Of a stretch of 64,000 bases of DNA, positions 8,267 to 17,565 are shown piece after piece (position 1 is the stretch's first letter; every line of letters begins with the position of its first letter). The notes beneath the pieces are model-generated. The model made no database searches and had not been told where the DNA came from. It was given only the letters and a program-made list of their open reading frames with translations. This stretch comes from Micromonospora coxensis. GTDB taxonomy: Bacteria; Actinomycetota; Actinomycetes; Mycobacteriales; Micromonosporaceae. The translations under genes were made by a program, and so were the position numbers. The stretch is taken from the NCBI RefSeq assembly GCF_900090295.1, contig NZ_LT607753.1:1860001-1924000 (forward strand), read 5' to 3'.

Positions 8267-10096
8267 ATGCGCGGCAGCAGGGTGGTGGGGCTCTCCGCCG
8301 GCTGCGCCGCCGTGCTGGCCGGGGTGTGGCTGGCCCTGCCCCGGATGGGCTCCGACCTGTCCGCGCAGGTGGCCCGGGCGGACTTCTTCGCCGCCCACGG
8401 CGACGCCCTGGTGGACCTGCGCTGGTACGGCGGGATCCACCCGCTCGGCTACAGCCTGGTGTCGCCGCCGCTGATGGCCACGCTCGGCGTCCGGGTGACC
8501 GGCGCGCTCGCCCTGCTCGGGGCGGCCGTCGCGTTCGCCGCGCTGCTGGTGCGCACCGGGGTGCCCCGGCCCCTGCTCGGCAGCCTGGTCGGGGTGCTCA
8601 CCATCGCCGGCAACCTGGTCTCCGGCCGGGTGACGTACGCCCTCGGGGTGGCCTTCGGCCTGGCCGCGCTGCTCGCGCTGACCCTGCCCACGTCCGCCCC
8701 GCCGACCCGCCGGGGTGATCCGGACGACCCTGCCGGTCCGGGCGATCCCGCCGGTCCGGACGGCGCGGACCGCCCTCGCGGCCTGAGCGACCCCGCCGGT
8801 CCGGGGAGCCAGGACGGCCGGTCCTCCGCGTCGCCGGTCGCCCAGCGCGGGCCCCGGTGGGCGCTGCGGTCGGTCCTGGTGGTGGCGGGGGCGCTGGCGG
8901 CCTCGGCGGCCAGCCCGGTGGCCGGCCTCTTCGTCGGCCTGGCCGGCGCGGCGCTGCTGCTCACCCGCCGGTACGCCGACGGTCTGCTGCTCGGCGTCGC
9001 CGCCGCGCTGCCGCTCGGGGTGACCGGGCTGCTCTTCGGCGAGGGTGGCTGGATGAACATCAGCCGCACCGACACCGTCCGGGCGGTGCTGACCAGTCTG
9101 CTGGTCGCGGCGCTGGTGGCGTACCGGCCGGTGCGGGTGGGCGCGGTGCTGTCGGCGGCCGGGGTGCTGGTGGCGGCGCTGGTGCACACCCCGGTCGGGC
9201 TGAACGCGACCCGGCTGGTGGTGATGTTCGCGCTGCCGCTGCTGGCCGCCGCCGCCCGCCCGCCCCGCCGGCTGGCCGACCGGCTGCCGGCGAACCTCGG
9301 CGGTGGCACGGTCGGAGCGAGGGCCGGCAACACGCCGGACCGAACGGAATCCGACGGCGGCGTTGCGCGGGGAGCGGTGGCCGGGCGGGGGCGCCGAAGC
9401 CGGGTGGTCGGGGCGGTGACGCTGACCGGCCTGCTGGTGGCGGTCGCCTGGTGGCAGCCGCCGGTGGTCGCGGCCGACCTGCGGGGCATCGGCGACCCGA
9501 CCACCGAGCGGGCCTTCTTCGACCCGCTCCGCGACGAGCTGGACCGGCGCGGGCTCACCGGCCGGGTGGAGGTGCCGCCGACCCGGGACTACTGGGAGGC
9601 GGCCCACCTCGGCGGGACGCCGCTGGCCCGGGGCTGGCTGCGGCAGGCCGACATCGCCCGCAACCCGCTCTTCTTCACCACCGTGCCCGGGGCGGCCGGC
9701 ACCGGGGTGCCGCTGACCGCCGACAGCTACCGGGCCTGGCTGGACGAGAACGCCGTGCAGTACGTCGCCGTCCCGGACGCGCCGCTGTCCTGGGTGGGCC
9801 GGGCCGAGGCGGAACTGGTCGCCGGCGGGCTGCCGTACCTCACCGAGGTCTGGGCGGACGACCGGTGGCGGCTGTACGCGGTGGCCGACCCGCCGCCCCT
9901 GGTCGCCGCCCCCGGGGAGCTGCTGCGCCAGGACGGCGCCTCGGTGACGTTCCGGACCGCCGGTCCCGGCACCGTGCCGGTACGGGTACGGCACAGCCGC
10001 TGGCTGACCGCCTCCGGCGGCGCGACGGTCACCGCCGACGGGGACTGGACGACGGTCAGCGTCCCGCGCGCCGGCACGTACACCCTCGGGAGCTGA
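8267..10096 (+). CDS. Polytopic membrane protein, probable GT-C-type glycosyltransferase
   Basis: 609 aa from the ATG at 8267 (GGAGG, 5 nt spacing; a GTG 6 nt earlier is possible). The first helix is followed by an extracytoplasmic loop with acidic residues (ARADFFAAHGDALVDLRWYGG) and HPLGYSLVSPPLM, an arrangement common in GT-C enzymes. Several more helices follow, then a soluble C-terminal domain from about residue 400 containing PPTRDYWEAAHL. Between helices, residues about 140-200 form a low-complexity loop with repeated DPAGP. It is divergent from the two MptB-like genes, which suggests a role in the same cell-envelope glycan pathway. No specific donor or acceptor can be named. Confidence 0.65.
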   Translation: MRGSRVVGLSAGCAAVLAGVWLALPRMGSDLSAQVARADFFAAHGDALVDLRWYGGIHPLGYSLVSPPLMATLGVRVTGALALLGAAVAFAALLVRTGVPRPLLGSLVGVLTIAGNLVSGRVTYALGVAFGLAALLALTLPTSAPPTRRGDPDDPAGPGDPAGPDGADRPRGLSDPAGPGSQDGRSSASPVAQRGPRWALRSVLVVAGALAASAASPVAGLFVGLAGAALLLTRRYADGLLLGVAAALPLGVTGLLFGEGGWMNISRTDTVRAVLTSLLVAALVAYRPVRVGAVLSAAGVLVAALVHTPVGLNATRLVVMFALPLLAAAARPPRRLADRLPANLGGGTVGARAGNTPDRTESDGGVARGAVAGRGRRSRVVGAVTLTGLLVAVAWWQPPVVAADLRGIGDPTTERAFFDPLRDELDRRGLTGRVEVPPTRDYWEAAHLGGTPLARGWLRQADIARNPLFFTTVPGAAGTGVPLTADSYRAWLDENAVQYVAVPDAPLSWVGRAEAELVAGGLPYLTEVWADDRWRLYAVADPPPLVAAPGELLRQDGASVTFRTAGPGTVPVRVRHSRWLTASGGATVTADGDWTTVSVPRAGTYTLGS

Positions 10097-10181
10097 CGGG
10101 CTGTCCGCCCCCGACCGGCCGGCGAGCCGACCCGACCGGGCGCGTGCCGACCGGTGCGACGGCGTGCCGACCGGCGGCGGC

Positions 10182-10793
10182 TCAGGCGGGGTCGGGGCGG
10201 GTCGGGGACGGCCGGGCCCGGACGTGCAGCCGCTCCCCCTGCGGCCCGAAGAGGCTCAGGATCTCCAGCGGGGTGTCGAACGGGTTGCCGAACCAGTGCG
10301 GCGTGCGGGTGTCGAACTCGGCGACCTCCCCCGCCTCCAGGGTCAGGTCGTGCCGGCCGAGCAGCAGCCGGCACCGGCCGGAGAGCACGTACAGCCACTC
10401 GTGGCCCTCGTGCACCTGCTGCTCGGGATTGCCGGCCCGGGCCCCCGGCGGATAGATCATCTTGTACGCCTGGACGCCGCCGGGGCGGCGGGTCAGCGGC
10501 AGGATGGTCACCTCGCCCCGCCGGACCGGCCGGGGATGCACCCTCGGGTCGCCGGTCTCCGGCGCGCCCACCAGGTCGTCCAGCGGCACCCGGTGGAACC
10601 GGGCCAACGCGAGCAGCAGCTCCAGGGTCGGCCGGCGGCCACCGGACTCCAGCCGGGACAGCGTGCTGACCGAGATCCCGGTGGCCGCCGAGAGCTGGGC
10701 CAGGGTCACCCCGCGCTGCTGGCGCAGCGCCCGCAGGCGCGGCCCGACCGAGGTCAGGGTCTCCTCGTCGCCGGGAGCCGAATCGTTTGCCAT
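10182..10793 (-). CDS. XRE family transcriptional regulator with C-terminal cupin domain
   Basis: 203 aa from ATG 10793; a second ATG at 10814 would add 7 residues but would place the palindrome at 10799-10810 inside the gene. Residues about 18-72 form an HTH_3 domain (LRALRQQRGVTLAQLSAATG, then STLSRLESG). The C-terminal half is a cupin barrel (HEGHEWLYVLSGRCRLLLG, then PHWFGNP). HTH-cupin regulators sense a small molecule in the barrel and often control the divergent neighbour. Here that is the FAD oxidoreductase-methyltransferase fusion whose start lies 90 nt away. Autoregulation through the palindrome is an inference. Confidence 0.88.
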   Translation of the reverse strand: MANDSAPGDEETLTSVGPRLRALRQQRGVTLAQLSAATGISVSTLSRLESGGRRPTLELLLALARFHRVPLDDLVGAPETGDPRVHPRPVRRGEVTILPLTRRPGGVQAYKMIYPPGARAGNPEQQVHEGHEWLYVLSGRCRLLLGRHDLTLEAGEVAEFDTRTPHWFGNPFDTPLEILSLFGPQGERLHVRARPSPTRPDPA

Positions 10794-10798
10794 TCCCG

Positions 10799-10810
10799 CA
10801 ACGATAGTTG
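10799..10810. promoter_or_regulatory. Candidate operator of the cupin-HTH regulator
   Basis: CAACGATAGTTG has perfect CAAC/GTTG arms and an AT core; 10 of 12 positions are symmetric. It lies directly before the regulator start and in the short divergent region shared with the fusion gene. Confidence 0.45.
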
Positions 10811-10882
10811 TCATCTCGGCCGGTCCGCGCGGACCATCCGGAACGTCGGCGGGACGGGCCCGCCGGTGAGGAGACGGGGACG

Positions 10883-12568
10883 ATGACGCACGACTCGACG
10901 TACGACGTGGTGGTGGTCGGTGGCGGCGCGGCCGGGCTCAGCGGGGCCCTGGCGTTGGGGCGCTTCCGCCGCTCGGTGCTGGTGGTGGACGGCGGCGCGC
11001 CGCGCAACGCCCCGGCCGGCCAGGTGCACAACTTCCTCACCAACGAGGGTGTGCCCCCGGCCGAGCTGTACGCGACGGCCCGCGCGGAGGTCGCCCGGTA
11101 CGGCGTCGAGGTGGTCGACGGCACGGTGCTGGCGGCACGTCGGCGGGACGACCCGGACGGGCTTCGGTTCGACGTGGAGCTGGCCGACGGGCGGCGGGTC
11201 CGGGCCCGGCGGCTGCTGGTCACCACCGGGCTGGTCGACGAGCTGCCCGACGTGGCGGGGCTCGCCGAGCGGTGGGGTCGCGACGTCCTGCACTGCCCGT
11301 ACTGCCACGGGTGGGAGGTCCGGGACCAGGCCGTCGGCGTGCTCGCCACCGGACCGACCGCCGTCCACCAGGCGCTGCTGTTCCGTCAGCTCACCGACGA
11401 CGTGGTGCTGTTCGCGCACACCGCGCCACCGCTGTCGGCGGAGCAGGCGGAGCAGCTCGCCGCCCGGGGCGTACGGGTCGTCGAGGGCGTGGTGGCGGCG
11501 GTGGAGGTCACCGGTGACCGGCTCAGCGGCGTCCGACTGGCCTCCGGCGAGGTGGTCGCCCGGCAGGCGGTGGCGGTGGCGCCCCGGTTCCGGGCCCGGG
11601 CCGACCTGCTCGCCGGCCTCGGGCTGGGCACCGACGACTTCGTGCTGGCCGGCCAGGTGGTCGGCGCGCACGTGCCGGCCGACCCGACCGGGGCCACGTC
11701 GGTTCCCGGGGTGTGGGTGGCCGGCAACGTGACCGACCTGGGGGCCACCGTGGTGGTGGCCGCGGCCGGCGGCATGAAGGCCGGCGCGGCGGTCAACGCC
11801 GACCTGGTCGCCGAGGACACCGACCGGGCGGTCGCCGCCCGGCGCGCGGCGCGGGAGGTGAGGACGCCGGGGGCGGCCGGCACCGCCCAGTCGGACGCGG
11901 TCGCGGCGCACCCGGCGGTGACCGTGGTGGCGTCGGACGCTGACGCGGTCGACGAGGAGACCGCCCGGCACTGGGACGAGCTGTACGCCGCCCGGGAGCG
12001 GTACTGGAGCGGGCGGGCCAATCCGCACCTGGTCACGGTGGCCGGCGCGCTGCCGCCGGGCACCGTGCTGGACCTCGGCTGCGGCGAGGGCGGCGACGCG
12101 ATCTGGCTGGCCCGGCAGGGCTGGCGGGTGACCGCGGTCGACGTCTCCCGTACCGCGCTGGAGCGGGCGGCGGCCGAGGCGTCCGCCGCCGGGGTGGCCG
12201 AGCGGATCGACTTCCGCCGGCACGACCTGACCCGCAGCTTCCCGGACGGGCGGTTCGACCTGGTCTCGGCGCAGTTCCTCCAGTCACCGATCGAGTTCCC
12301 CCGCGACGAGGTGCTGCGGGCGGCGGCCCGGGCGGTCGCCCCCGGCGGCCGGCTGCTGATCGTCGAGCACGGCGAGATGCCGCCGTGGGCCCGCGCGCAC
12401 CACCCGGAGGCGCGCTTCCCCACCCCGCAGGAGACCCTGGCCGCGCTGGCGCTGGATCCGGACGCCTGGCACACCGAGCGGGTGGAGACGCTGCACCGGG
12501 AGGGCACCGGTCCGCACGGCGAGACCGGGCACCTGGTCGACAACCTCGTGCTGGTGCGCCGCCGCTGA
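10883..12568 (+). CDS. Fusion: thioredoxin-reductase-like FAD/NAD(P) oxidoreductase + class I SAM methyltransferase
   Basis: 561 aa from ATG 10883 (GAGGAG upstream). Residues 1-315 are a TrxR-like flavoprotein: FAD motif GGGAAG at 13-18, a CPYC redox pair at 138-141 within CPYCHGWE, and GVWVAGNVTD near 277 before the FAD-closing helix. The NADPH-site glycine motif is weak (GVLATGPTA). After a linker with no clear fold, residues about 360-561 are a Rossmann methyltransferase with SAM motif VLDLGCGEGG at 395-404. NAD(P)H-flavin-disulfide chemistry joined to methyl transfer suggests two steps on one substrate or thiol detoxification; neither is shown by the sequence. The same fusion is annotated in other actinobacteria. 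Likely controlled by the divergent cupin regulator. Confidence 0.9.
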   Translation: MTHDSTYDVVVVGGGAAGLSGALALGRFRRSVLVVDGGAPRNAPAGQVHNFLTNEGVPPAELYATARAEVARYGVEVVDGTVLAARRRDDPDGLRFDVELADGRRVRARRLLVTTGLVDELPDVAGLAERWGRDVLHCPYCHGWEVRDQAVGVLATGPTAVHQALLFRQLTDDVVLFAHTAPPLSAEQAEQLAARGVRVVEGVVAAVEVTGDRLSGVRLASGEVVARQAVAVAPRFRARADLLAGLGLGTDDFVLAGQVVGAHVPADPTGATSVPGVWVAGNVTDLGATVVVAAAGGMKAGAAVNADLVAEDTDRAVAARRAAREVRTPGAAGTAQSDAVAAHPAVTVVASDADAVDEETARHWDELYAARERYWSGRANPHLVTVAGALPPGTVLDLGCGEGGDAIWLARQGWRVTAVDVSRTALERAAAEASAAGVAERIDFRRHDLTRSFPDGRFDLVSAQFLQSPIEFPRDEVLRAAARAVAPGGRLLIVEHGEMPPWARAHHPEARFPTPQETLAALALDPDAWHTERVETLHREGTGPHGETGHLVDNLVLVRRR

Positions 12569-12580
12569 CGACGACGCGGG

Positions 12581-15500
12581 TCAGCTCTCCATGACCCGCT
12601 GCATGGCCGCCCGGGACCGCCGGCCGGTGCGCAGGTACTCGTCGAGGAACTCGCCCGGGTCGTCGTGGCCGAGCAGCCGGACCACGCCGGCCAGCTCCAC
12701 CCCGTGCCGGGGCAGCTGGTCGCCGGCCCGGCCGCGTACCAGCATCAGCGCGTTGCGGACCTGCGCGGCCAGGGTCCAGCCGGCGGCCATCTCCGCGGCG
12801 TCGGTCGGGTCGACCAGGCCGGCGTCGCGGGCCGCCGCGAGCGCGTCGAGGGTACGCGTGCCGCGCAGCGCCGGGTGCGCCCCGGCATGGCGGAGCTGGA
12901 GCAGCTGCACCGCCCACTCGACGTCGGCCAGGCCACCACGCCCCAGCTTGGTGTGGGTGGCCGGGTCGGCGCCCCGGGGCAGCCGCTCGTTCTCCACCCG
13001 GGCCTTGATCCGGCGGATCTCCACCACCTGCTCGCGGGTCAGCCCGTCGGCCGGGTACCGGACCGGGTCCACCATCGCGGTGAACCGCGCGCCCAGGTCG
13101 GCGTCGCCGCAGACGAAGCGGGCCCGCAGCAGCGCCTGCGCCTCCCACACCTTCGACCAGCGGGCGTAGTACTGGGCGTACGCGGCGAGGCTGCGGACCA
13201 GCGGGCCCTGCCGTCCCTCGGGGCGCAGGTCGGCGTCGACGCCGAGCGGCGGGTCGGGGGCGGGCATCCCGAGCAGCCGGCGCAGCTCCTCGGCGATGTG
13301 GTGCGCGGCGGCGCTGGCCGCGCTCTCGTCCGCCCCGGCGGGCGGCTCGTAGACGAAGAGCACGTCGGCGTCGGAGAGGTAGTTCGACTCGTACCCGCCG
13401 AGGCGGCCCATGCCGATCACCGCGAGGCGCAGCCCGGGCAGCGCCGGGTGGGCCGCCCGCGCGGTGCGCAGCGCGGCGGCCAGGGTGGCGTCGGTGACGT
13501 CGGAGAGCGCGGTGCCCACGGCGGTGACGTCGGCCAGCGGGGCGGCCGACGAGCCCCGCTCGGGGCGGGGGGCGAGCCCGCCGGCCCGGCTGAGCACGTC
13601 GGCGCAGGCGATCCGGACCAGCTCCCGGCGGCGTAGGGCGCGGACCGCGCGGGTGGCCTCGACCGGGTCGTCGTGCCGGGCGGCGGCGGCCGTGAAGCCC
13701 TCGCCGAGCACCTCCCGTGGGCGGGGGGCCAGTTCGCTCTCCTCGGCCAGCAGGCGCAGCGCCTCCGGTTCCCGGGCCAGCAGGTCGGCCGCGTACCGGG
13801 AGGAGGAGAGCACCCGGGCCAGCCGGCGGGCCACCGGCCCGGAGTCGCGCAGCAGCCGCAGGTACCAGGGGGTGCTGCCGAGCTTGTCCGAGACCTGCCG
13901 GTAGTTGAGCAGGCCACGGTCCGGCTCGGGGGCGTCGGCGAACTCGCTGAGCAGCACCGGCAGCAGGGTGCGCTGGATGGCGGCGGTCCGGCTGACCCCG
14001 CCGGTGAGGGCCTGGAGGTGGCGCAGCGCCCCGGCCGGGTCGGCGAAGCCGAGGATCTCCAGCCGGTGCCGGGCCGCCTCCGGGGTGAGGCGCAGCCCGT
14101 CGGCGGGCACCCGGGCCACCGACTCCAGCAGCGGCCGGTAGAGCAGCTTGGCGTGCAGCCGGCGTACCTCGGTGGCGTGGGCGACCCAGTCGGCGCGGAA
14201 CGCCTCGACGGCGCTGCGGCCTCCGGTGGCGGTGTAGCCGAGCGCGGCGGCGAGCCAGCGCAGGGCGGCCGGCTCGGTCGGCACGGTGTGGGTACGGCGC
14301 AGGGCCTGGAGCTGCAGCCGGTGCTCGACGCCGCGCAGGAAGCGGTACCCGCGCAGCAGCGCCTCGCCGTCGGCCCGGCCGACGTAGCCGCCGGTGACCA
14401 GGGCGCGCAGCGCGGGGATGGTGCCGGGGGCCCGCAGCGACTCGTCGCCGCGGCCGTGCACCAGTTGCAGCAGCTGGACGGCGAACTCGATGTCCCGCAG
14501 CCCGCCCGGACCGCGCTTGATCTCGCGTTCCAGCTCCTTCGGCGGGATGTTCTCGATGATCTTGCGACGCATCGCCCGGACGTCGGAGACCGCCTCGGGG
14601 CGTTCGGCGGCCCGCCACACCAGCGGGGCGAGCGCGTCGGTCCACTGCCGGGCCAGGTCGAGGTCGCCGGCCGCCGGCCGGGCCTTGAGCAGCGCCTGGA
14701 ACTCCCAGGTGCGGGCCCAGCGCTGGTAGTAGGCGAGGTGGCTGGCGAGGGTGCGCACCAGCGGCCCCCGGTTGCCCTCGGGACGCAGCGCGGCGTCGAC
14801 CGGCCAGGCGACCAGCCCGCAGACGCCGATCAGCCGGGCGGCGACGGTGGTGCCGGCGGCCAGGTCCGCGTCGTCGGCGGCCACGAAGATCACGTCGACG
14901 TCGGAGACGTAGTTCAGCTCGTCGCCGCCGCACTTGCCCATCGCGACCACCGCGAGCCGGGGCCGGGGCGTCCCCTCGGGCAGCTCGTCGACCGCGATCT
15001 CGTACGCGGCGGCCAGGGTGGCGTCGGCCAGCGCGGAGAGCGCCGCCATGGTCTGCTCCAGGCCGCGCCCGCCGGTCAGGTCGGCCGCGGCGATCCGCAG
15101 CAGCGCCAGCCGGTACGCCTGCCGCAGCACCGCCACCGGCTGGGTGGCGGCGGTGAGCTGCCCGGCGAGGGCCAGGTCGAGCGTGCCGTCGGCGGTGGGG
15201 GCGAGCCCGTCCGGGGCGGTGCGCAGCACGGTCCACTGCTCCGGATTGGCGACCAGGTGGTCGCCGAGCGCCGAGGACGCGCCGAGCACGGCGACCAGCC
15301 GGCGGCGCAGCCCCGGGTCGTCGCAGAGCGCCGCGATCAGCGCGGACCCGCCGGCCGGGGGCGTGCCGTCCGCGCCGGCCGCAGGACCGGTGGGCGTGGC
15401 GCGCCGCTCCGCCTCGACCATCCGGTGCAGCTGGCGCAGGGCCAGGTCCGGGTCGGCGGCCCGGGAGAGCGCCGCCAGCAGCTCGGCGGCCGACTCGTCG

Positions 15501-15628
15501 GCGGGCTCCTGCTCCTCGGTCCGCCAGAGCCCGAGCCCGTCCGGGCCGAGCAGGTCCGCCGCCCGCGCCCCGCCGTCGCCCTCGGCGAACCCGTACCGGG
15601 CGAGGCGTCCCCTGGCCGGTCGGGTCAT
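12581..15628 (-). CDS. glnE: Bifunctional glutamine synthetase adenylyltransferase/adenylyl-removing enzyme
   Basis: 1015 aa, the size of actinobacterial GlnE. The enzyme attaches AMP to, and removes it from, the tyrosine of GlnA1. Two nucleotidyltransferase domains are visible: the N-terminal one with [18 protein letters not shown] (Asp243, Asp245) is the removing domain and the C-terminal one with [20 protein letters not shown] near residue 750 is the adenylylating domain, separated by helical linkers. The ATG at 15628 follows the stop of the glutamine amidotransferase gene by one base, so the two are translationally coupled. The gene is convergent with the fusion gene, with 12 nt between them. 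Location near glnA1 and glnA2 matches Rv2220-Rv2222c. Confidence 0.96.
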   Translation of the reverse strand: MTRPARGRLARYGFAEGDGGARAADLLGPDGLGLWRTEEQEPADESAAELLAALSRAADPDLALRQLHRMVEAERRATPTGPAAGADGTPPAGGSALIAALCDDPGLRRRLVAVLGASSALGDHLVANPEQWTVLRTAPDGLAPTADGTLDLALAGQLTAATQPVAVLRQAYRLALLRIAAADLTGGRGLEQTMAALSALADATLAAAYEIAVDELPEGTPRPRLAVVAMGKCGGDELNYVSDVDVIFVAADDADLAAGTTVAARLIGVCGLVAWPVDAALRPEGNRGPLVRTLASHLAYYQRWARTWEFQALLKARPAAGDLDLARQWTDALAPLVWRAAERPEAVSDVRAMRRKIIENIPPKELEREIKRGPGGLRDIEFAVQLLQLVHGRGDESLRAPGTIPALRALVTGGYVGRADGEALLRGYRFLRGVEHRLQLQALRRTHTVPTEPAALRWLAAALGYTATGGRSAVEAFRADWVAHATEVRRLHAKLLYRPLLESVARVPADGLRLTPEAARHRLEILGFADPAGALRHLQALTGGVSRTAAIQRTLLPVLLSEFADAPEPDRGLLNYRQVSDKLGSTPWYLRLLRDSGPVARRLARVLSSSRYAADLLAREPEALRLLAEESELAPRPREVLGEGFTAAAARHDDPVEATRAVRALRRRELVRIACADVLSRAGGLAPRPERGSSAAPLADVTAVGTALSDVTDATLAAALRTARAAHPALPGLRLAVIGMGRLGGYESNYLSDADVLFVYEPPAGADESAASAAAHHIAEELRRLLGMPAPDPPLGVDADLRPEGRQGPLVRSLAAYAQYYARWSKVWEAQALLRARFVCGDADLGARFTAMVDPVRYPADGLTREQVVEIRRIKARVENERLPRGADPATHTKLGRGGLADVEWAVQLLQLRHAGAHPALRGTRTLDALAAARDAGLVDPTDAAEMAAGWTLAAQVRNALMLVRGRAGDQLPRHGVELAGVVRLLGHDDPGEFLDEYLRTGRRSRAAMQRVMES

Positions 15629-15629
15629 G

Positions 15630-16397
15630 TCAGTGCCCGAGCAGGGGCAGGCCGGTGCGGACGGTGTCGTCGTCCAGCTCGCCGAGGGCGAGGGCGGCGA
15701 AGCGGATCGCGAACGGCTGCCAGACCTCCTCCACGTCGGCCATCACCCGGGCGCAGGCGGCCACCACCAGTTCCGGGTCGTACCCCAGCTCGGCCAGGAG
15801 CGCCGAGTCGCGGGCCCAGTCGGCGATCATCGCGGTGTCGCACTCGATGTGGAACTGCAGGCCCCAGGCCCGGTCGCCGAGGCGGAACGCCTGGTGCGGG
15901 TACCGGGTGGAGGCGGCCAGCAGGGTCGCGCCCCGGGGCAGCTCGGTGATCTCGTCGACGTGCCACTGCAGGACGTCCGGGATGAGCGGCACGTACCGGA
16001 AGAGCGGGTCGGTCTCGGCGGCGTCCCGCTTGCCCACCACGCCGGGCCCGACCTCCGGGCCGGACGGGCTGCGCTCGACGACACCGGCGTGCGCGGTCGC
16101 CAGCAGTTGCCCGCCGAGGCAGACGCCGAGGGTGGGCACCCGGTGCCGGACGGCCTTGCGCAGCAGCCCCTCCACCTCGGGGAACCAGGGTGCCCCCGGG
16201 GTGCCGTCGGCCAGCGGGTACGCCTGCTGCTCGCCGCCGAGCACCACCAGCGCCGCGTACCCCTCCAGGTCGGCGGGGAGCGCGTCGCCCGCGTGCGGGC
16301 GCACCACCCGCAGGTCGAGGCCCCCTTCGGTGAGCCACTCCCCCAGTCGGCGGAGGTCGTCGGTCGGGTCGTTCTCGATCACCAGCGCGGTCGCCAC
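15630..16397 (-). CDS. Class I glutamine amidotransferase-like protein
   Basis: 255 aa, starting with GTG 16397. It has the GATase-I triad: Cys93 in [10 protein letters not shown] and His183-x-Glu185 in LQFHIE. Stand-alone proteins of this kind release ammonia from glutamine or hydrolyse other gamma-glutamyl compounds. No synthetase partner is adjacent. The next gene in the operon is glnE, starting one base after this stop, which suggests a link to glutamine homeostasis. TAGCCT lies 6 nt before the GTG with no Shine-Dalgarno sequence, so the mRNA is probably leaderless. The substrate is unknown. Confidence 0.88.
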   Translation of the reverse strand: MATALVIENDPTDDLRRLGEWLTEGGLDLRVVRPHAGDALPADLEGYAALVVLGGEQQAYPLADGTPGAPWFPEVEGLLRKAVRHRVPTLGVCLGGQLLATAHAGVVERSPSGPEVGPGVVGKRDAAETDPLFRYVPLIPDVLQWHVDEITELPRGATLLAASTRYPHQAFRLGDRAWGLQFHIECDTAMIADWARDSALLAELGYDPELVVAACARVMADVEEVWQPFAIRFAALALGELDDDTVRTGLPLLGH

Positions 16398-16403
16398 GTG
16401 TCG

Positions 16404-16409
16404 AGGCTA
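16404..16409 (-). promoter_or_regulatory. -10 hexamer TAGCCT of a probable leaderless promoter
   Basis: On the minus strand TAGCCT ends 6 nt before the GTG start of the amidotransferase gene. It overlaps the end of the upstream TetR gene, so the amidotransferase-glnE pair has its own promoter. Confidence 0.6.
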
Positions 16410-17042
16410 GCGGGTGTCGCGGACGGCGTCGGCGCGGCACGTCCCGCCCGTGGCGGGAGCGCGCAGGGCGTCGAGCATCCGGCCCAGCGCCGCCCGGGTG
16501 GCGGAGAGATCCGCCGGGTCGGTCGAGCGGGCGAGCCAGAGCGCCGCCTCGTTCATCGCGCCGGAGAGCAGGTGGGTGAGCGGGGCGACCGGCTGTGCGG
16601 GAATCAGTCCGGCCGCCAGCAGATCGGTGAGCGCCTCGGCCAGGTGGCGGCCGGAGGCCGCCTCGTCCAGCGCCCGCCACTCGTGCCAGCCGAGCACGGA
16701 CGGACCGTCGACCAGCATGATCCGTTGCAGGTCGGGGTCGGTGCTGGCGGTGAGGAACTCCTGGCAGCCGGCGGTGAACCGGGTCCAGGGGTCGTCGTGC
16801 GCCTCGGCGGCGGTGGCGACGCGCCGGCCGACCTCGTCCTGGACCTCGGCGAGCACGGCCCGGAACAACTCCTCCTTGCTGGCGAAGTGGTGGTAGAGCG
16901 CGCCCTTGGTCACCCCGGCCACGCGCACGATCTCGGCCAGTCCGACGGCCGCGTAGCCACGGTCGGCGAAGAGCCGCCGGCTCTGCCGCAGCAGTTCCCG
17001 GCGGGTCTGCTCGCGTTGCTGCGCCCGGACACCCTGCGCCAT
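16407..17042 (-). CDS. TetR family transcriptional repressor
   Basis: 211 aa from ATG 17042 (GGAGG upstream). Residues about 8-55 are a Tet[43 protein letters not shown]. The rest is a helical ligand-binding domain typical of the family (AefR/AcrR-like C-terminus). It is divergent from a VOC gene, and two palindromes with CATACC/GGTATG arms lie between them, so it probably represses itself and the VOC protein. The ligand is unknown. Confidence 0.92.
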   Translation of the reverse strand: MAQGVRAQQREQTRRELLRQSRRLFADRGYAAVGLAEIVRVAGVTKGALYHHFASKEELFRAVLAEVQDEVGRRVATAAEAHDDPWTRFTAGCQEFLTASTDPDLQRIMLVDGPSVLGWHEWRALDEAASGRHLAEALTDLLAAGLIPAQPVAPLTHLLSGAMNEAALWLARSTDPADLSATRAALGRMLDALRAPATGGTCRADAVRDTR

Positions 17043-17056
17043 CACCCCTCCATTGA

Positions 17057-17071
17057 CATACCGACGGTATG
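17057..17071. promoter_or_regulatory. TetR operator 1
   Basis: CATACCGACGGTATG is a 15-nt palindrome with 7-bp arms around a central A. It lies 14 nt before the TetR start codon. Confidence 0.8.
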
Positions 17072-17086
17072 CGAACTACCGTCCTC

Positions 17087-17107
17087 TCGCATACCGATGG
17101 TATGCGA
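17087..17107. promoter_or_regulatory. TetR operator 2
   Basis: A 21-nt palindrome with 9-bp arms (TCGCATACC / GGTATGCGA) around GAT. It shares the CATACC-GGTATG core with operator 1, 33 nt away centre to centre, and ends 13 nt before the VOC start. Confidence 0.82.
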
Positions 17108-17120
17108 AAGGAATCGCGAC

Positions 17121-17537
17121 ATGAACCTGACCAGCTTCTATCCGGTGATCTGCACCCGCACGCTCGCCGAGTCCCACGACTTCTACCGCCGCCACTTCGG
17201 CTTCGAGACCACCTTCGAGGCCGACTGGTACGTGAGCCTGCGCCGCCCCGGTCCGCCGGCGTACGAACTGGCGCTGCTCGACCACACCCACCCGACGCTC
17301 CCCGAGGCCTACCGTGCGCCGGTGCGGGGCCTGCTGCTCAACGTCGAGGTCGACGACGTCGACGCCGAGTGGGAGCGGCTCGTCCTCCGCAGCGGCCTCA
17401 CGGTCGAGTTGGCGCTGCGCACCGAGGACTTCGGCCAGCGGCACTTCATCGTCGCCGCCCCCGACGGCGTGCTCGTGGACGTCATCACGCCCGTCCCGCC
17501 CACCGGCGAGTACGCCGCCCGGTACGTCGACGGGTGA
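17121..17537 (+). CDS. VOC (glyoxalase/bleomycin-resistance fold) family protein
   Basis: 138 aa from ATG 17121 (AAAGGA, 8 nt spacing). The two beta-alpha-beta-beta-beta units of a VOC protein are visible: [20 protein letters not shown] at the N-terminus and [13 protein letters not shown] ... [14 protein letters not shown] in the second half. The glutamate/histidine metal ligands of true glyoxalases are not clearly kept, so a binding protein is as likely as an enzyme. The TetR operators just upstream indicate that it is induced when the TetR ligand is present. Confidence 0.85.
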   Translation: MNLTSFYPVICTRTLAESHDFYRRHFGFETTFEADWYVSLRRPGPPAYELALLDHTHPTLPEAYRAPVRGLLLNVEVDDVDAEWERLVLRSGLTVELALRTEDFGQRHFIVAAPDGVLVDVITPVPPTGEYAARYVDG

Positions 17538-17551
17538 GCCCGCCCGCGCAC

Positions 17552-17557
17552 TAGGCT
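17552..17557 (+). promoter_or_regulatory. -10 hexamer TAGGCT of a probable leaderless promoter
   Basis: TAGGCT ends 8 nt before the GTG of the LD-carboxypeptidase gene, without a Shine-Dalgarno sequence. Confidence 0.6.
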
Positions 17558-17565
17558 CTGCCGCT

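Noticed and set aside
5161..8268. 1035-residue minus-strand frame as one protein
   Set aside because: Its first 487 residues are an out-of-frame reading of the upstream mannosyltransferase paralogue; the real gene starts at the GTG at 6807 with a strong ribosome site.
12033..15236. 1067-residue minus-strand frame over glnE
   Set aside because: Arg/Ala/Pro-rich shadow in another frame of the same strand; glnE has the family motifs.
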